Notes under the pieces: generated by a model
Told to the model about the DNA's origin: nothing
What the model saw: the letters and a program-made list of their open reading frames with translations, nothing else
Database searches by the model: none
Shown: one piece after another, positions 7,057-14,269 of the stretch
Numbering within the stretch: the first letter of the stretch is position 1
How the letters are laid out: the number at the start of each line of letters is the position of its first letter
Source of the DNA: Flavobacterium anhuiense
GTDB taxonomy: Bacteria > Bacteroidota > Bacteroidia > Flavobacteriales > Flavobacteriaceae
Direction of reading: 5' to 3'
NCBI RefSeq assembly: GCF_004151235.1
Contig: NZ_JUIV01000031.1
Span: forward strand, 1 to 33,612
Length of the DNA stretch: 33,612 bases
Translations under genes and position numbers: made by a program

Positions 7057-7803
7057 ATGCCAATATCTCCTAATTTTACATCAGTTTTAAGCAAAGACTG
7101 GGAAATCAATTTCACACAATGCACACCAACAGGTTTCTTAAAGTATACCGATTTATGCAATCTTTTACAATTAACCGCTGCTGCACATTCTGAAGTCGGC
7201 GGAATCAGTTTTTCTGATATGCAAGAATTTGACCAAGCATGGGTTTTAAGCCGAATGCGCGTTGAAATTACAGCATTACCAAAATGGCAAGATGTTGTAA
7301 CAGTAAAAACATGGATTAACAGTTTAGAAAATTCACGTTCTGTCCGTGCCTTGGAAATGTATGTAAACGGAAAAAAGATCGTGGGAAGCGAAACATATTG
7401 GGCAGTTTTCAATACCAAAGCACGTCGCCCAGAAGCATTGGCATTACCTTTTGAACATTTTGAACTATTCCCTGACAAAAGAGCAACAGAAGAAGGGTTT
7501 TCAAAAATCAATATCAATCATGAAAAAGAAGCCGTTTTTGAAAAAACAGTATATTTATCCGATTTAGATATTGTAAATCACGCAAATAACGTAAAATACC
7601 TTGAATGGTGTTTGGATCATGTTGACCCAAAAAGAATTATGAAACAGGAAGTAAAAAGCTTCGAAATGAACTTCATGAAAGAGCTTTCACTACAAGATAA
7701 TGTTGTAATTCATGAAAGCGAAGACGACGACCATACAACAGCAACGTTCAGCATTACAAAAGGCGAAAAAACGTGTTTTGCTTTGGAATTGCATTGGAAG
7801 TAA
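7057..7803 (+). CDS. Acyl-[acyl-carrier-protein] thioesterase
   Basis: A 248-residue double-hotdog protein of the FatA/FatB-like bacterial thioesterase family, which releases free fatty acids from acyl-ACP. The first hotdog domain (about 1-135) contains the helix HSEVGG...AWVLSRMRVEI and the following strand region. The second begins near residue 160 and has the catalytic-type segment DLDIVNHANNVKYLEW with Asn and His in the spacing seen in plant FatA/FatB. No signal peptide is present. It lies 49 bases after miaA, in the same direction, and ends before an inverted-repeat element and a two-way terminator. The chain-length preference cannot be read from the sequence. Confidence 0.85.
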   Translation: MPISPNFTSVLSKDWEINFTQCTPTGFLKYTDLCNLLQLTAAAHSEVGGISFSDMQEFDQAWVLSRMRVEITALPKWQDVVTVKTWINSLENSRSVRALEMYVNGKKIVGSETYWAVFNTKARRPEALALPFEHFELFPDKRATEEGFSKININHEKEAVFEKTVYLSDLDIVNHANNVKYLEWCLDHVDPKRIMKQEVKSFEMNFMKELSLQDNVVIHESEDDDHTTATFSITKGEKTCFALELHWK

Positions 7804-7831
7804 TTTTTTTTTCTCACTATATCCCACAATA

Positions 7832-7933
7832 TTGTCATTTCGACGAAGGAGAAATCTCCACGAGAAACTCTACAAAGATTGGACTATAGTTGCGGAATTA
7901 CTTGCGGAGATTTCTCCTTCGTCGAAATGACAA
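7832..7933. repeat. 102-bp MITE-like element with 28-bp perfect inverted ends
   Basis: Bases 7832-7859 (starting TTGTCATTTCGACGAAGGAG) are the exact reverse complement of 7906-7933, around a 46-base centre. It has no coding capacity. The right arm recurs in degenerate form at 11203-11225, showing that it is a dispersed family. It could fold into a long hairpin in RNA. Confidence 0.85.
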
Positions 7934-7955
7934 ACTTTGCGTAATTATACTTTCT

Positions 7956-7990
7956 AAAAAAAACGATGCAAAATTTGCATCGTTTTTTTT
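7956..7990. terminator. Bidirectional Rho-independent terminator
   Basis: CGATGCAAA (7964-7972) and TTTGCATCG (7974-7982) form a 9-bp stem around one central base, flanked by eight A and eight T residues. It lies between the convergent thioesterase (plus) and TPR (minus) genes and provides a T-tract in both directions. Confidence 0.9.
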
Positions 7991-7999
7991 TAGAAAAAA

Positions 8000-8533
8000 T
8001 TACTTTGATTTCTTTTTAGAACCTTTCTTAGATTTCTTTTCTTTTTTCTTTTTCAGCAAATCAATTTTATTCTCAATCCTCTTCTCAACATCTGAAATAT
8101 CAGATTCATAATTAAATTGCAACAAATGAAGTTTTGCATTTTTAATTTCTTTTAATGCCTCTTTAAACTTGTTTTGTGCTTCCAAAAGAATGGCTTTCTT
8201 GACATAAATTTCTGATTTGTTTATTCCTTTAACAGTCAGAGCAAAATCAATCAGTTTTTGAGCTTCTTCAAAATCTTCGTTTAAAATCAATGTTTTCAAA
8301 TAATACGGATATACTTCAAGAGCATGAATATTAATCGATAAAGCCTGTTGAAAATAAGATTTCGCCTCTTCATAATTCATTAATTGTTCTGCTTGAATTC
8401 TTCCGTACAAACACAAAACCATTGTATTTTTATCATCATAAGAAAAAGCATAATCTAAAGATTCAATTGTCCCTTCCAACCAAAATGGATAATTATCCAA
8501 GGCTTGAAAAAGGTATTTATCAGTTGTTTTCAT
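8000..8533 (-). CDS. Small TPR protein with lysine-rich tail, coupled to prfH
   Basis: A 177-residue soluble protein with no signal peptide. The central part contains TPR-like helix pairs, for example the segments near 38-70 (MVLCLYGRIQAEQLMNYEEA) and 108-135 (EIYVKKAILLEAQNKFKEAL). The last 20 residues are almost all Lys and Ser with a few Glu and Gly, giving a strongly basic tail that could contact nucleic acid. Its ATG (8531-8533) lies inside the last codons of prfH, a 14-nt overlap that suggests translational coupling in an rtcB-prfH-TPR operon. No known function was recognised. A scaffold or RNA-binding partner of the ribosome repair pair is only an inference. Confidence 0.75.
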   Translation of the reverse strand: MKTTDKYLFQALDNYPFWLEGTIESLDYAFSYDDKNTMVLCLYGRIQAEQLMNYEEAKSYFQQALSINIHALEVYPYYLKTLILNEDFEEAQKLIDFALTVKGINKSEIYVKKAILLEAQNKFKEALKEIKNAKLHLLQFNYESDISDVEKRIENKIDLLKKKKEKKSKKGSKKKSK

Positions 8534-9209
8534 TTCTTAAATCATTTTTTAGTTTCTGACGAGTTCCTTTGTAGCTTTTCTCTACTTTGTTCTTTTTAAA
8601 ATCACTTCCTGTAAAAACTCTCACAGGATTTCCACGCTCCACATGGAGCTGATTTTCCCATTGTTTTCCAACATGATTTTTAAGTTTCACTAGTTTCTCG
8701 TCTTCTAGTTTTTTAATTAATCTTTCTGTTGCCAGTTTTTTGTTTTGGTGCTGCGAACGGCTGTCCATTGCTACAACAGCAATTCCAGTCGGAATATGAG
8801 TTGCTCGAATTGCCGAACTTACTTTGTTCACATGCTGACCTCCCGCTCCAGAACTTCTCATGGCTTGATATTGAATATCATTTTCTGAAACTATCGCATT
8901 CTTCTGCGGTTCAATTTCAAAAATTCCAATAAACCAGTTTTTTCTTTTATGCATTTTCCTAAACTGACTCTGACCAATCCATTGAATCGTTCCAACCCAA
9001 GATTTCACAAACTGATCGGCATTTTTTCCTTTTACAGAAATCGATGCGGTTTCAATAGTTCCGTTTTCTTCTCCTTTCTCTCTTTGAAGTAAAACCACAT
9101 CTAAATTCTGATCTTGTGCTTCTTCCAAAACTTTTTTAAGCACTTGGGCAACAACCCAAGTGCATTCTGCAGGTCCGCGACCCGCTGCTATCTGAATTAT
9201 TTTTTCCAT
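8520..9209 (-). CDS. prfH: Peptide chain release factor-like protein PrfH
   Basis: A 229-residue release-factor homologue that keeps the peptidyl-tRNA hydrolysis motif, with SSGAGGQHVNKV at 119-130 and GGQ at 123-125, but lacks the codon-recognition domain of RF1/RF2. Work on the family shows that PrfH acts together with RtcB to rescue ribosomes cut in the decoding centre of 16S rRNA. The start chosen is the ATG at 9209 (MEKIIQIAAGRGPAE); a longer reading from 9272 would overlap rtcB and add 21 residues not typical of the family. Only 13 bases separate the rtcB stop from this ATG. Its 3' end overlaps the TPR gene by 14 nt. Confidence 0.92.
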   Translation of the reverse strand: MEKIIQIAAGRGPAECTWVVAQVLKKVLEEAQDQNLDVVLLQREKGEENGTIETASISVKGKNADQFVKSWVGTIQWIGQSQFRKMHKRKNWFIGIFEIEPQKNAIVSENDIQYQAMRSSGAGGQHVNKVSSAIRATHIPTGIAVVAMDSRSQHQNKKLATERLIKKLEDEKLVKLKNHVGKQWENQLHVERGNPVRVFTGSDFKKNKVEKSYKGTRQKLKNDLRNENN

Positions 9210-9222
9210 TTTAAATTTCTTC

Positions 9223-10614
9223 TTAACGATCCATTCTAACAATTTTCGGCGTAAAAGTTCCCAAAACTTCAACTAGATCAGTTTGATTCGCCATTACTTT
9301 CGTGATGTCTTTATATGCCATTGGAGCTTCGTCAATATTCCCACCGATTAAAGTCACTTCGTGTTTCTTCAATTCTTTATTAATCAAACTTTGCGTAAAA
9401 GTGCTTTTACATTTTGCTCTCGAAAACAAACGTCCTGCACCATGAGAAGCCGAGTTCAGACTCTCTGCATTTCCTTTTCCTTTTACAATAAAACCTGGGG
9501 CAGTCATCGAACCTGGAATAATTCCCAATTGACCTTCACCAGCAGGAGTTGCTCCTTTTCTATGCACAATACATTCTTGACCATTCACGATTTCTTTCCA
9601 GGCAAAATTGTGATGATTTTCAATTGTTACAACTACTCTTTTTCCAATTGCTTTTGCAATTCGTCTATGAATATCATCATGACAGGCTTTTGCATATTCT
9701 CCGGCCAAATTCATCGCCAGCCAATATTCCTGACCATCGTGCGTATTCAGATCCAGCCAAGCCAAATGCTGTACGTTTTTTGGCAACGGACATTGTTTTG
9801 TTGCTAAATACGTATAATGTTTCGCAATGTTAGCGCCCAATCCGCGAGAACCGCTGTGTGAAAGAACAGCAAAATATTCCCCTTTTTCCAATTTCCACTC
9901 GTTCTCAGGATTTTCAATTTTGGCGATTCCAAATTCTACAAAATGGTTTCCTCCTCCTGATGTTCCTAATTGTTTATAGGCTTTTGGAAGAAGATTCTTC
10001 AATAATGGAATATCTTGAAATCCACTATTGTAAAACACCTCATGATCTACACGAGAAGCGTGCGTTTCATACATTCCAAACTTTGTATTGTCTTTTAGAA
10101 TGGCTTCCAATTGATGTTCTTTTCCTTTAAAATGAGAGGCTGGCAAATCAAAAATCGAAAGACTCATTCGGCAGCCAATATCAACTCCAACTCCATACGG
10201 AATCACAGCATTATCAGTCGCTAATACTCCGCCAATCGGCAATCCGTAACCCGAATGCGCATCTGGCATTAATGCTCCTGCAACAGAAACTGGCAGTTTC
10301 AATGAATCGTACAATTGAAATTTTGCCTGTTCATCAATTTCATTTTCACCAAAAATTTTAAAAGGAGCTCTGGTGTTTTTAAGCTGATGCATCCTTACTT
10401 TGACAGGTTTAATTAGCCCTTCAGCTACTTTTCCCCAAGTTCCGTTCCCTTCGTACTTTTCAGGATTTAGCAAAACATCTTTTGCTTCTGTTAGAATAGA
10501 TTCTTTTTTTTCTCTTTTTCTATATCTGTTTATCTGCCCTAAGGCGATGTTTATTGAATTGTTTTTTGGAAAACCCAATTTAATCAGGTCTTTTCCAGAT
10601 AATTTATTTCCCAT
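9223..10614 (-). CDS. rtcB: RNA-splicing ligase RtcB (PrfH-associated type)
   Basis: A GTP- and metal-dependent ligase that joins 2',3'-cyclic phosphate (or 3'-phosphate) and 5'-OH RNA ends. The 463 residues include MPDAHSGYGLPIGG (116-129), the metal-binding VGVDIGCRM (142-150) with Cys148, GTSGGGNHFVEF (217-228), SHSGSRGLG (252-260), HRKGATPAGEGQ (351-362) and the nucleotidyl-accepting histidine in SHGAGR (His401). It is about 50 residues longer than E. coli RtcB, with most of the extra length at the N-terminus. The cysteine motif reads CRM where E. coli has CGM. It heads the rtcB-prfH-TPR unit. No RtcR-type sigma-54 regulator or sigma-54 promoter is visible nearby, so control differs from that in E. 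coli. Confidence 0.95.
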   Translation of the reverse strand: MGNKLSGKDLIKLGFPKNNSINIALGQINRYRKREKKESILTEAKDVLLNPEKYEGNGTWGKVAEGLIKPVKVRMHQLKNTRAPFKIFGENEIDEQAKFQLYDSLKLPVSVAGALMPDAHSGYGLPIGGVLATDNAVIPYGVGVDIGCRMSLSIFDLPASHFKGKEHQLEAILKDNTKFGMYETHASRVDHEVFYNSGFQDIPLLKNLLPKAYKQLGTSGGGNHFVEFGIAKIENPENEWKLEKGEYFAVLSHSGSRGLGANIAKHYTYLATKQCPLPKNVQHLAWLDLNTHDGQEYWLAMNLAGEYAKACHDDIHRRIAKAIGKRVVVTIENHHNFAWKEIVNGQECIVHRKGATPAGEGQLGIIPGSMTAPGFIVKGKGNAESLNSASHGAGRLFSRAKCKSTFTQSLINKELKKHEVTLIGGNIDEAPMAYKDITKVMANQTDLVEVLGTFTPKIVRMDR

Positions 10615-10753
10615 AAATTGTTTAATTATGTTATTGTGCAGAATAAATCAGATTGAAGTCTGGAAGAAATCAAAATGAAATAAACATGCGGAATCATTTA
10701 TCTTTTGGATAAATACTAAATGTTTTTCGGGAAAATTTTGAAGTGTCTAGAAT

Positions 10754-10791
10754 AAAAAAAAGCCCGAAACTTATTGTCTTCGGGCTTTTTT
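10754..10791 (-). terminator. Rho-independent terminator downstream of the small gene
   Basis: AGCCCGAA (10761-10768) and TTCGGGCT (10779-10786) form a perfect 8-bp GC-rich stem around a 10-base loop, with an A-run on one side and a T-run on the other. On the minus strand it ends in an eight-T tract, 20-odd bases after the stop of the 27-codon reading frame, and it separates that unit from rtcB. Confidence 0.85.
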
Positions 10792-10813
10792 ATATATCTA
10801 AAAATGTATTTTT

Positions 10814-10897
10814 CTAAGATTGAAATAAGCCACGAAGAATCGCTGCACCAAATTCGTTTGGTGTGAAGCTTTGTGATGTCGATGTAAGTACAAACAT
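10814..10897 (-). CDS. Candidate 27-residue microprotein (or structured small RNA)
   Basis: An ATG-started frame of 27 codons plus stop begins MFVLTSTSQSFTPNEFG and ends ILRGLFQS. It has a complete transcription unit of its own: a promoter at 10937-10969 with a leader of about 33 nt, an A-rich stretch before the ATG as is usual in Bacteroidota, and a GC-rich terminator shortly after the stop. The peptide is neutral to weakly basic, is not a signal peptide and has no cysteines. An internal hairpin, CACCAAA (10846-10852) with TTTGGTG (10857-10863), lies within the codons, so a non-coding regulatory RNA is the main alternative. I do not recognise a family. Confidence 0.45.
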   Translation of the reverse strand: MFVLTSTSQSFTPNEFGAAILRGLFQS

Positions 10898-10936
10898 TTT
10901 TTCTTCGTTTTAAAGGGTTATTATTTTTTTCGTGTG

Positions 10937-10969
10937 CAAATATTCAGAATTGTTTTTTGAATTTCCAAA
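10937..10969 (-). promoter_or_regulatory. Promoter of the 27-codon unit
   Basis: On the minus strand TTTG (10966-10969) is followed after 21 nt by AATATTTG (10937-10944), matching TAnnTTTG at seven of the eight positions (the first T is an A). The expected transcription start is near 10930. Confidence 0.55.
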
Positions 10970-10972
10970 TTA

Positions 10973-10994
10973 TTTTAAAGAAAATTCTTTAAAA
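10973..10994. promoter_or_regulatory. 22-bp palindrome directly upstream of the promoter, operator-like
   Basis: TTTTAAAGAA (10973-10982) and TTCTTTAAAA (10985-10994) are perfect inverted repeats with a 2-base centre. They lie three bases upstream of the -33 box of the small unit. The position and symmetry suit a dimeric regulator, but AT-rich palindromes also arise by chance in such DNA. Confidence 0.35.
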
Positions 10995-11140
10995 CAATTA
11001 AACCACACATTTAACTAACTTGACAAAAACACATTATCTATCTGATAATCAAAACACTAAATTTGTTTTTATTAAAATAAAGATGGCATGATAAATTTTT
11101 AAATTATATCATGTTTTTGAACTATTTACCATTTAATAAA

Positions 11141-11225
11141 GAGGAAATCTTCAAATGAAACTCTGCATCGAATTTCGCCAATCTTTATCGAGCTACTTGT
11201 GAGGATTTCTCCTTCGTCGAAATGA
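11141..11225. repeat. Degenerate copy of the 102-bp inverted-repeat element
   Basis: The right arm (11203-11225, GGATTTCTCCTTCGTCGAAA and on) matches the right arm of the element at 7832-7933 almost exactly. The left arm (GAGGAAATCTTC...AAACTCTGCA) is diverged and shortened. The rest of the 690-bp gap (10615-11304) holds AT-rich sequence, a TAAATTTG box at 11058-11065 with no reading frame after it, and the small unit described separately. Confidence 0.7.
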
Positions 11226-11255
11226 AAAGATTAAGCACTAAAGCTTTTTAAGCAT

Positions 11256-11281
11256 AAAAAAAGCCCTGATTTCTCAGAGCT
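11256..11281 (-). terminator. Rho-independent terminator of the two-component operon
   Basis: On the minus strand AGCTCTGA and TCAGGGCT pair through an 8-bp stem with one G-U wobble and a GAAA loop, followed by seven T residues. The wobble pairs only on the minus strand, so this serves the response regulator gene ending at 11305. Confidence 0.85.
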
Positions 11282-11304
11282 TATATTTTATTTCGGTGAA
11301 TTAA

Positions 11305-12021
11305 TTATTCAGAAACTTTGCTTTTTACTACTAATCTGAAACCTTCTCCGTGAATGTTTAAGATTTCAACATCTTCATCCGCTTTTAAGTATTTTCTCAA
11401 TTTAGCGATGTAAACGTCCATACTTCTTGAAGTAAAGTAGTTATCGTCTCTCCAGATTTTTGTTAAAGCTAATTCTCTTGGCATTAAATCATTTTCATGA
11501 AGAATAAGCATTTTAAGCAATTCATTTTCTTTTGGAGACAATTTAATCGGCTCTTCATCTTGATAAGTCAAGAATCTCAATTTTGAATTTAAGTGGAATT
11601 TACCAATATTAAATTCAAACTGTACTTGTTCTGCTTTTGTATCTGCTGATTTTCTTTGAATGATTGCTTTAATTTTCATTAAAAGAACTTCAGAATCAAA
11701 AGGTTTATTTAAATAGTCATCAGCACCTGCTTTATATCCTTTTAACACATCTTCTTTCATAGATTTTGCTGTTAAGAATATAATTGGCACTTCACTGTTC
11801 TTCTCTCTAATTTCTTTGGCCAAAGTGTAACCATCTTTATAAGGCATCATTACATCCAAAATGCATAAATCATATACGTCCTTCTTGAATTTCTCGAAAC
11901 CTTCCATACCGTTTTTAGCTAAAGTAACTTCAAAGTCATTTAACATTAGATAATCTTTAAGAACCGCCCCAAAATTTAGGTCATCTTCTACTAAAAGTAT
12001 TCTTTTGTTAGTATTTTCCAT
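11305..12021 (-). CDS. OmpR-family response regulator (RprY-like)
   Basis: A 238-residue DNA-binding regulator. The receiver domain (about 6-122) carries acidic residues 13-14, the phosphoacceptor Asp56 in LDVMMP, Thr84 in FLTAKS and Lys106 in NKPF. A winged-helix DNA-binding domain (about 135-233) follows, with the LSPKENELLKML and RSMDVYIAKLRKYL segments. The sequence, including the DLCILDVMMP segment, strongly resembles RprY of Bacteroides. Only three bases separate it from the upstream kinase gene, and a terminator follows, so the pair forms one operon. Targets cannot be inferred from this window. Confidence 0.93.
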   Translation of the reverse strand: MENTNKRILLVEDDLNFGAVLKDYLMLNDFEVTLAKNGMEGFEKFKKDVYDLCILDVMMPYKDGYTLAKEIREKNSEVPIIFLTAKSMKEDVLKGYKAGADDYLNKPFDSEVLLMKIKAIIQRKSADTKAEQVQFEFNIGKFHLNSKLRFLTYQDEEPIKLSPKENELLKMLILHENDLMPRELALTKIWRDDNYFTSRSMDVYIAKLRKYLKADEDVEILNIHGEGFRLVVKSKVSE

Positions 12022-12024
12022 ATT

Positions 12025-13611
12025 TTAATTTATTAATGGTATTTTTATTATAAAGGTGCTACCTTTTCCTTTTTCGCTTTCTACATATACTTGACCATTG
12101 TGATCCTCTACTATTCTCTTTACATATGCCAATCCTAAACCATGCCCTTTTACGTTATGAAGGTCACCGGTATGCTCTCTGTAAAACTTCTCAAAAACTC
12201 GTTTCTGAGCTATCTTACTCATTCCCAAACCATGATCTTTTACTTTTATCAGAATCATGTCTTTCACATTTTCTGTAAAAATTTCAATCTTAGGTGCATC
12301 TGGAGAATATTTGATTGCATTTTCTAAAATATTAACCAATACGTTTGTAAAATGAACTTCATTTATCAAAACTGTTGTTCTGGCTGCATTATAATGCTTT
12401 TCTACTGTCCCTTGTCGGTCTTCCAATATCAGATTCACATGTTCGATTGCATCGTCAATAATATCTGTAACTACAGTAGGCTCTTTTGTAATGTCAAGCT
12501 CTCTTTTCTCTAGTTTAGAAATACGCAATACATTTTCGACTTGAGCATGCATTCTCTTATTTTCATCCCGAATCATTTGAAGATATCGATAAACCTTTTC
12601 TTTATCTTCAATAACCTTCGGACTTCTTATTGCATCTAATGCTAAATTTATTGTAGCTATTGGTGTTTTAAACTCATGCGTCATGTTGTTTATAAAATCT
12701 GTTTTAATTTCAGAAATATGTTTCTGACGCAAAAGCTGATTTAATGCACTCGTGTAAGCAACAATTATAATTAATGTAAAGACTATCGATAAGATAGTAA
12801 TACTTAATAACTCGGATAATAAGAACTTCTTTTTGTGAGGAAATGTAACTGATAGTTCGTATCTGCTATTTCCTTCATTATCGGTATAAATTGGAATATT
12901 GTACGTAGCTTCTTTATCATAATGAAATCCGTCGGATTTTATCTTTGTCGGATTACCACTACTGTATATTCCGAATTCAAATTTGGTTTTTACACCGTAT
13001 TCCTCCAGCTCTTTCTTCAATAATTTAAAAAGCTTATCTTTTGTTATCCTTCCTTCAATTGGAGTCAAAGAAGCAATATCTTTATACTGAATCTGTTGCT
13101 GAACTTTGTTTAATATGTCTAAACTTCCTGATTTTTCAATTTTAAGATCAGGAATAATACTCTGCCCTAAATTATTATTATCAATTCCGTTATTGTTATT
13201 ATAAACTTCTGTTACTCTTTTAGAACTAAAATTTTTAAAACGTTCACTGCTGAATTTTTTGTTAAAAACCGAACCACTGATATCGTAATCTTCAGATGTC
13301 AAGGTATTGGAATAAACAATAGTTTTATTCGTTTTTGTGTTTCTCTGTACATAAAGTACTTCTAGTAAATCTTCTTTTTTTGGAATTTTCCCCGTACTGT
13401 CTTTAATACGGTTGTATTTGTCGTAAAAACTGTACTCTTCTTGTTGTTCCAGCTTATCTGCAACATTTCCAATTACTTGAGTAACGTGGTATTTAAATTG
13501 CTCTTCATTATTTTTGAACGAAGAATTGAACCAAAACACTTGTACCAGAATTATCCCTATCAGGGACAGACTCATCAATAAAACAAGTATTCTAAAAAAT
13601 AATTTATTCAT
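12025..13611 (-). CDS. Membrane sensor histidine kinase (RprX-like)
   Basis: A 528-residue kinase. A membrane helix near 5-27 and another at about 268-289 enclose a periplasmic sensor region of about 240 residues with an Asn-rich low-complexity patch (137-147). The dimerisation domain has the phosphoacceptor His312 in NNMTHEFKTP. The ATPase domain has the N-box around Asn431 (NILENAIKYS), G1 DHGLGM (459-464) and G2 GHGLGL (489-494). No HAMP or PAS domain was seen. It is paired with the response regulator three bases downstream. The signal sensed is unknown. It lies 59 bases after coaE, with a possible promoter in that gap. Confidence 0.93.
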   Translation of the reverse strand: MNKLFFRILVLLMSLSLIGIILVQVFWFNSSFKNNEEQFKYHVTQVIGNVADKLEQQEEYSFYDKYNRIKDSTGKIPKKEDLLEVLYVQRNTKTNKTIVYSNTLTSEDYDISGSVFNKKFSSERFKNFSSKRVTEVYNNNNGIDNNNLGQSIIPDLKIEKSGSLDILNKVQQQIQYKDIASLTPIEGRITKDKLFKLLKKELEEYGVKTKFEFGIYSSGNPTKIKSDGFHYDKEATYNIPIYTDNEGNSRYELSVTFPHKKKFLLSELLSITILSIVFTLIIIVAYTSALNQLLRQKHISEIKTDFINNMTHEFKTPIATINLALDAIRSPKVIEDKEKVYRYLQMIRDENKRMHAQVENVLRISKLEKRELDITKEPTVVTDIIDDAIEHVNLILEDRQGTVEKHYNAARTTVLINEVHFTNVLVNILENAIKYSPDAPKIEIFTENVKDMILIKVKDHGLGMSKIAQKRVFEKFYREHTGDLHNVKGHGLGLAYVKRIVEDHNGQVYVESEKGKGSTFIIKIPLIN

Positions 13612-13616
13612 CGAAA

Positions 13617-13645
13617 CAAAATTAATATTTTAACAATATACTAAA
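13617..13645 (-). promoter_or_regulatory. Possible promoter for the kinase-regulator operon
   Basis: On the minus strand TTTA (13642-13645) is followed after 17 nt by TAATTTTG (13617-13624), a full match to TAnnTTTG. It lies only five bases before the kinase ATG, so a transcript from here would be nearly leaderless. The pair may instead be read through from coaE. Confidence 0.35.
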
Positions 13646-13670
13646 TAATACATTAACCAAATATTAACAT

Positions 13671-14267
13671 TTAAGACTGTTTTTGTTTTATATTTAAAAT
13701 TTTAAGAATTTTAACAACTTCTTCTTTAGCATTTTTAAGATTATTGTTATTAATCACGAAATTGCTCTTAGAAATTCGTTTTTCATCATTCCACTGCATT
13801 TTCATTCTACTCACAACTTGTTCTCGGGTAGTTTTATCTCGTTTTATAACACGATCAATTCTCACTTCTTCTGGAGCTGTAACGGTTATAATTACATCAC
13901 AATCTTTATATCGGCCGCTTTCAAATAAAATAGCGGCTTCATAAATTACATAATCTTGATTTTTATGTTCTTTCACCCATTCTTCAAAATCCAATTTTAC
14001 TGCTGGGTGTACAATTGCATTCAATTTTGCCAATTGCTCTTTGTCATTAAAAACTATCTGTGCTAATTTGGCACGATTTAAAATATCACCATCAAAAATA
14101 TTGCCACCAAAAGCAGATTTTAATTCTGCAAGAATATTTTTTGACTGCATTACCCTTTTAGCGCCGTCATCAGCAATGTAAACAGGAACACCCATTTCTT
14201 GAAAATAGTTTGCAACGGTAGTTTTTCCGCTGCCAATTCCTCCTGTAAGACCAATAACTTTTGCCAT
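13671..14267 (-). CDS. coaE: Dephospho-CoA kinase
   Basis: Phosphorylates the 3'-OH of dephospho-CoA with ATP, the last step of CoA synthesis. The 198-residue length fits the family. The P-loop GGIGSGKT spans 9-16, the conserved aspartates lie in YIADDGAKRV (30-39), and the lid region contains DRVIKRDKTTREQV (about 137-150). Its ATG at 14267 is two bases after the stop of the glycosyltransferase gene, so the two genes are co-transcribed and probably coupled. coaBC, an earlier step of the same pathway, lies in the next block (19805-21025). Confidence 0.95.
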   Translation of the reverse strand: MAKVIGLTGGIGSGKTTVANYFQEMGVPVYIADDGAKRVMQSKNILAELKSAFGGNIFDGDILNRAKLAQIVFNDKEQLAKLNAIVHPAVKLDFEEWVKEHKNQDYVIYEAAILFESGRYKDCDVIITVTAPEEVRIDRVIKRDKTTREQVVSRMKMQWNDEKRISKSNFVINNNNLKNAKEEVVKILKILNIKQKQS

Positions 14268-14269
14268 TC

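Noticed and set aside
7035..7517. 160-codon open frame antisense to the acyl-ACP thioesterase
   Set aside because: The sense frame has conserved hotdog motifs; the antisense frame has none.
9210..9272. 21-residue N-terminal extension of PrfH overlapping rtcB
   Set aside because: The added residues are translated from the end of rtcB and its gap in another frame; the ATG at 9209 gives the typical N-terminus.
9361..9807. 148-codon open frame antisense to rtcB
   Set aside because: It lies opposite a gene with strong family motifs, shows irregular composition rich in Phe, Cys and Ser, and has no promoter or domain.
11058..11065. TAAATTTG promoter-like box on the plus strand
   Set aside because: No -33 box at 17-23 nt upstream and no reading frame or terminator in that direction; chance match in AT-rich DNA.
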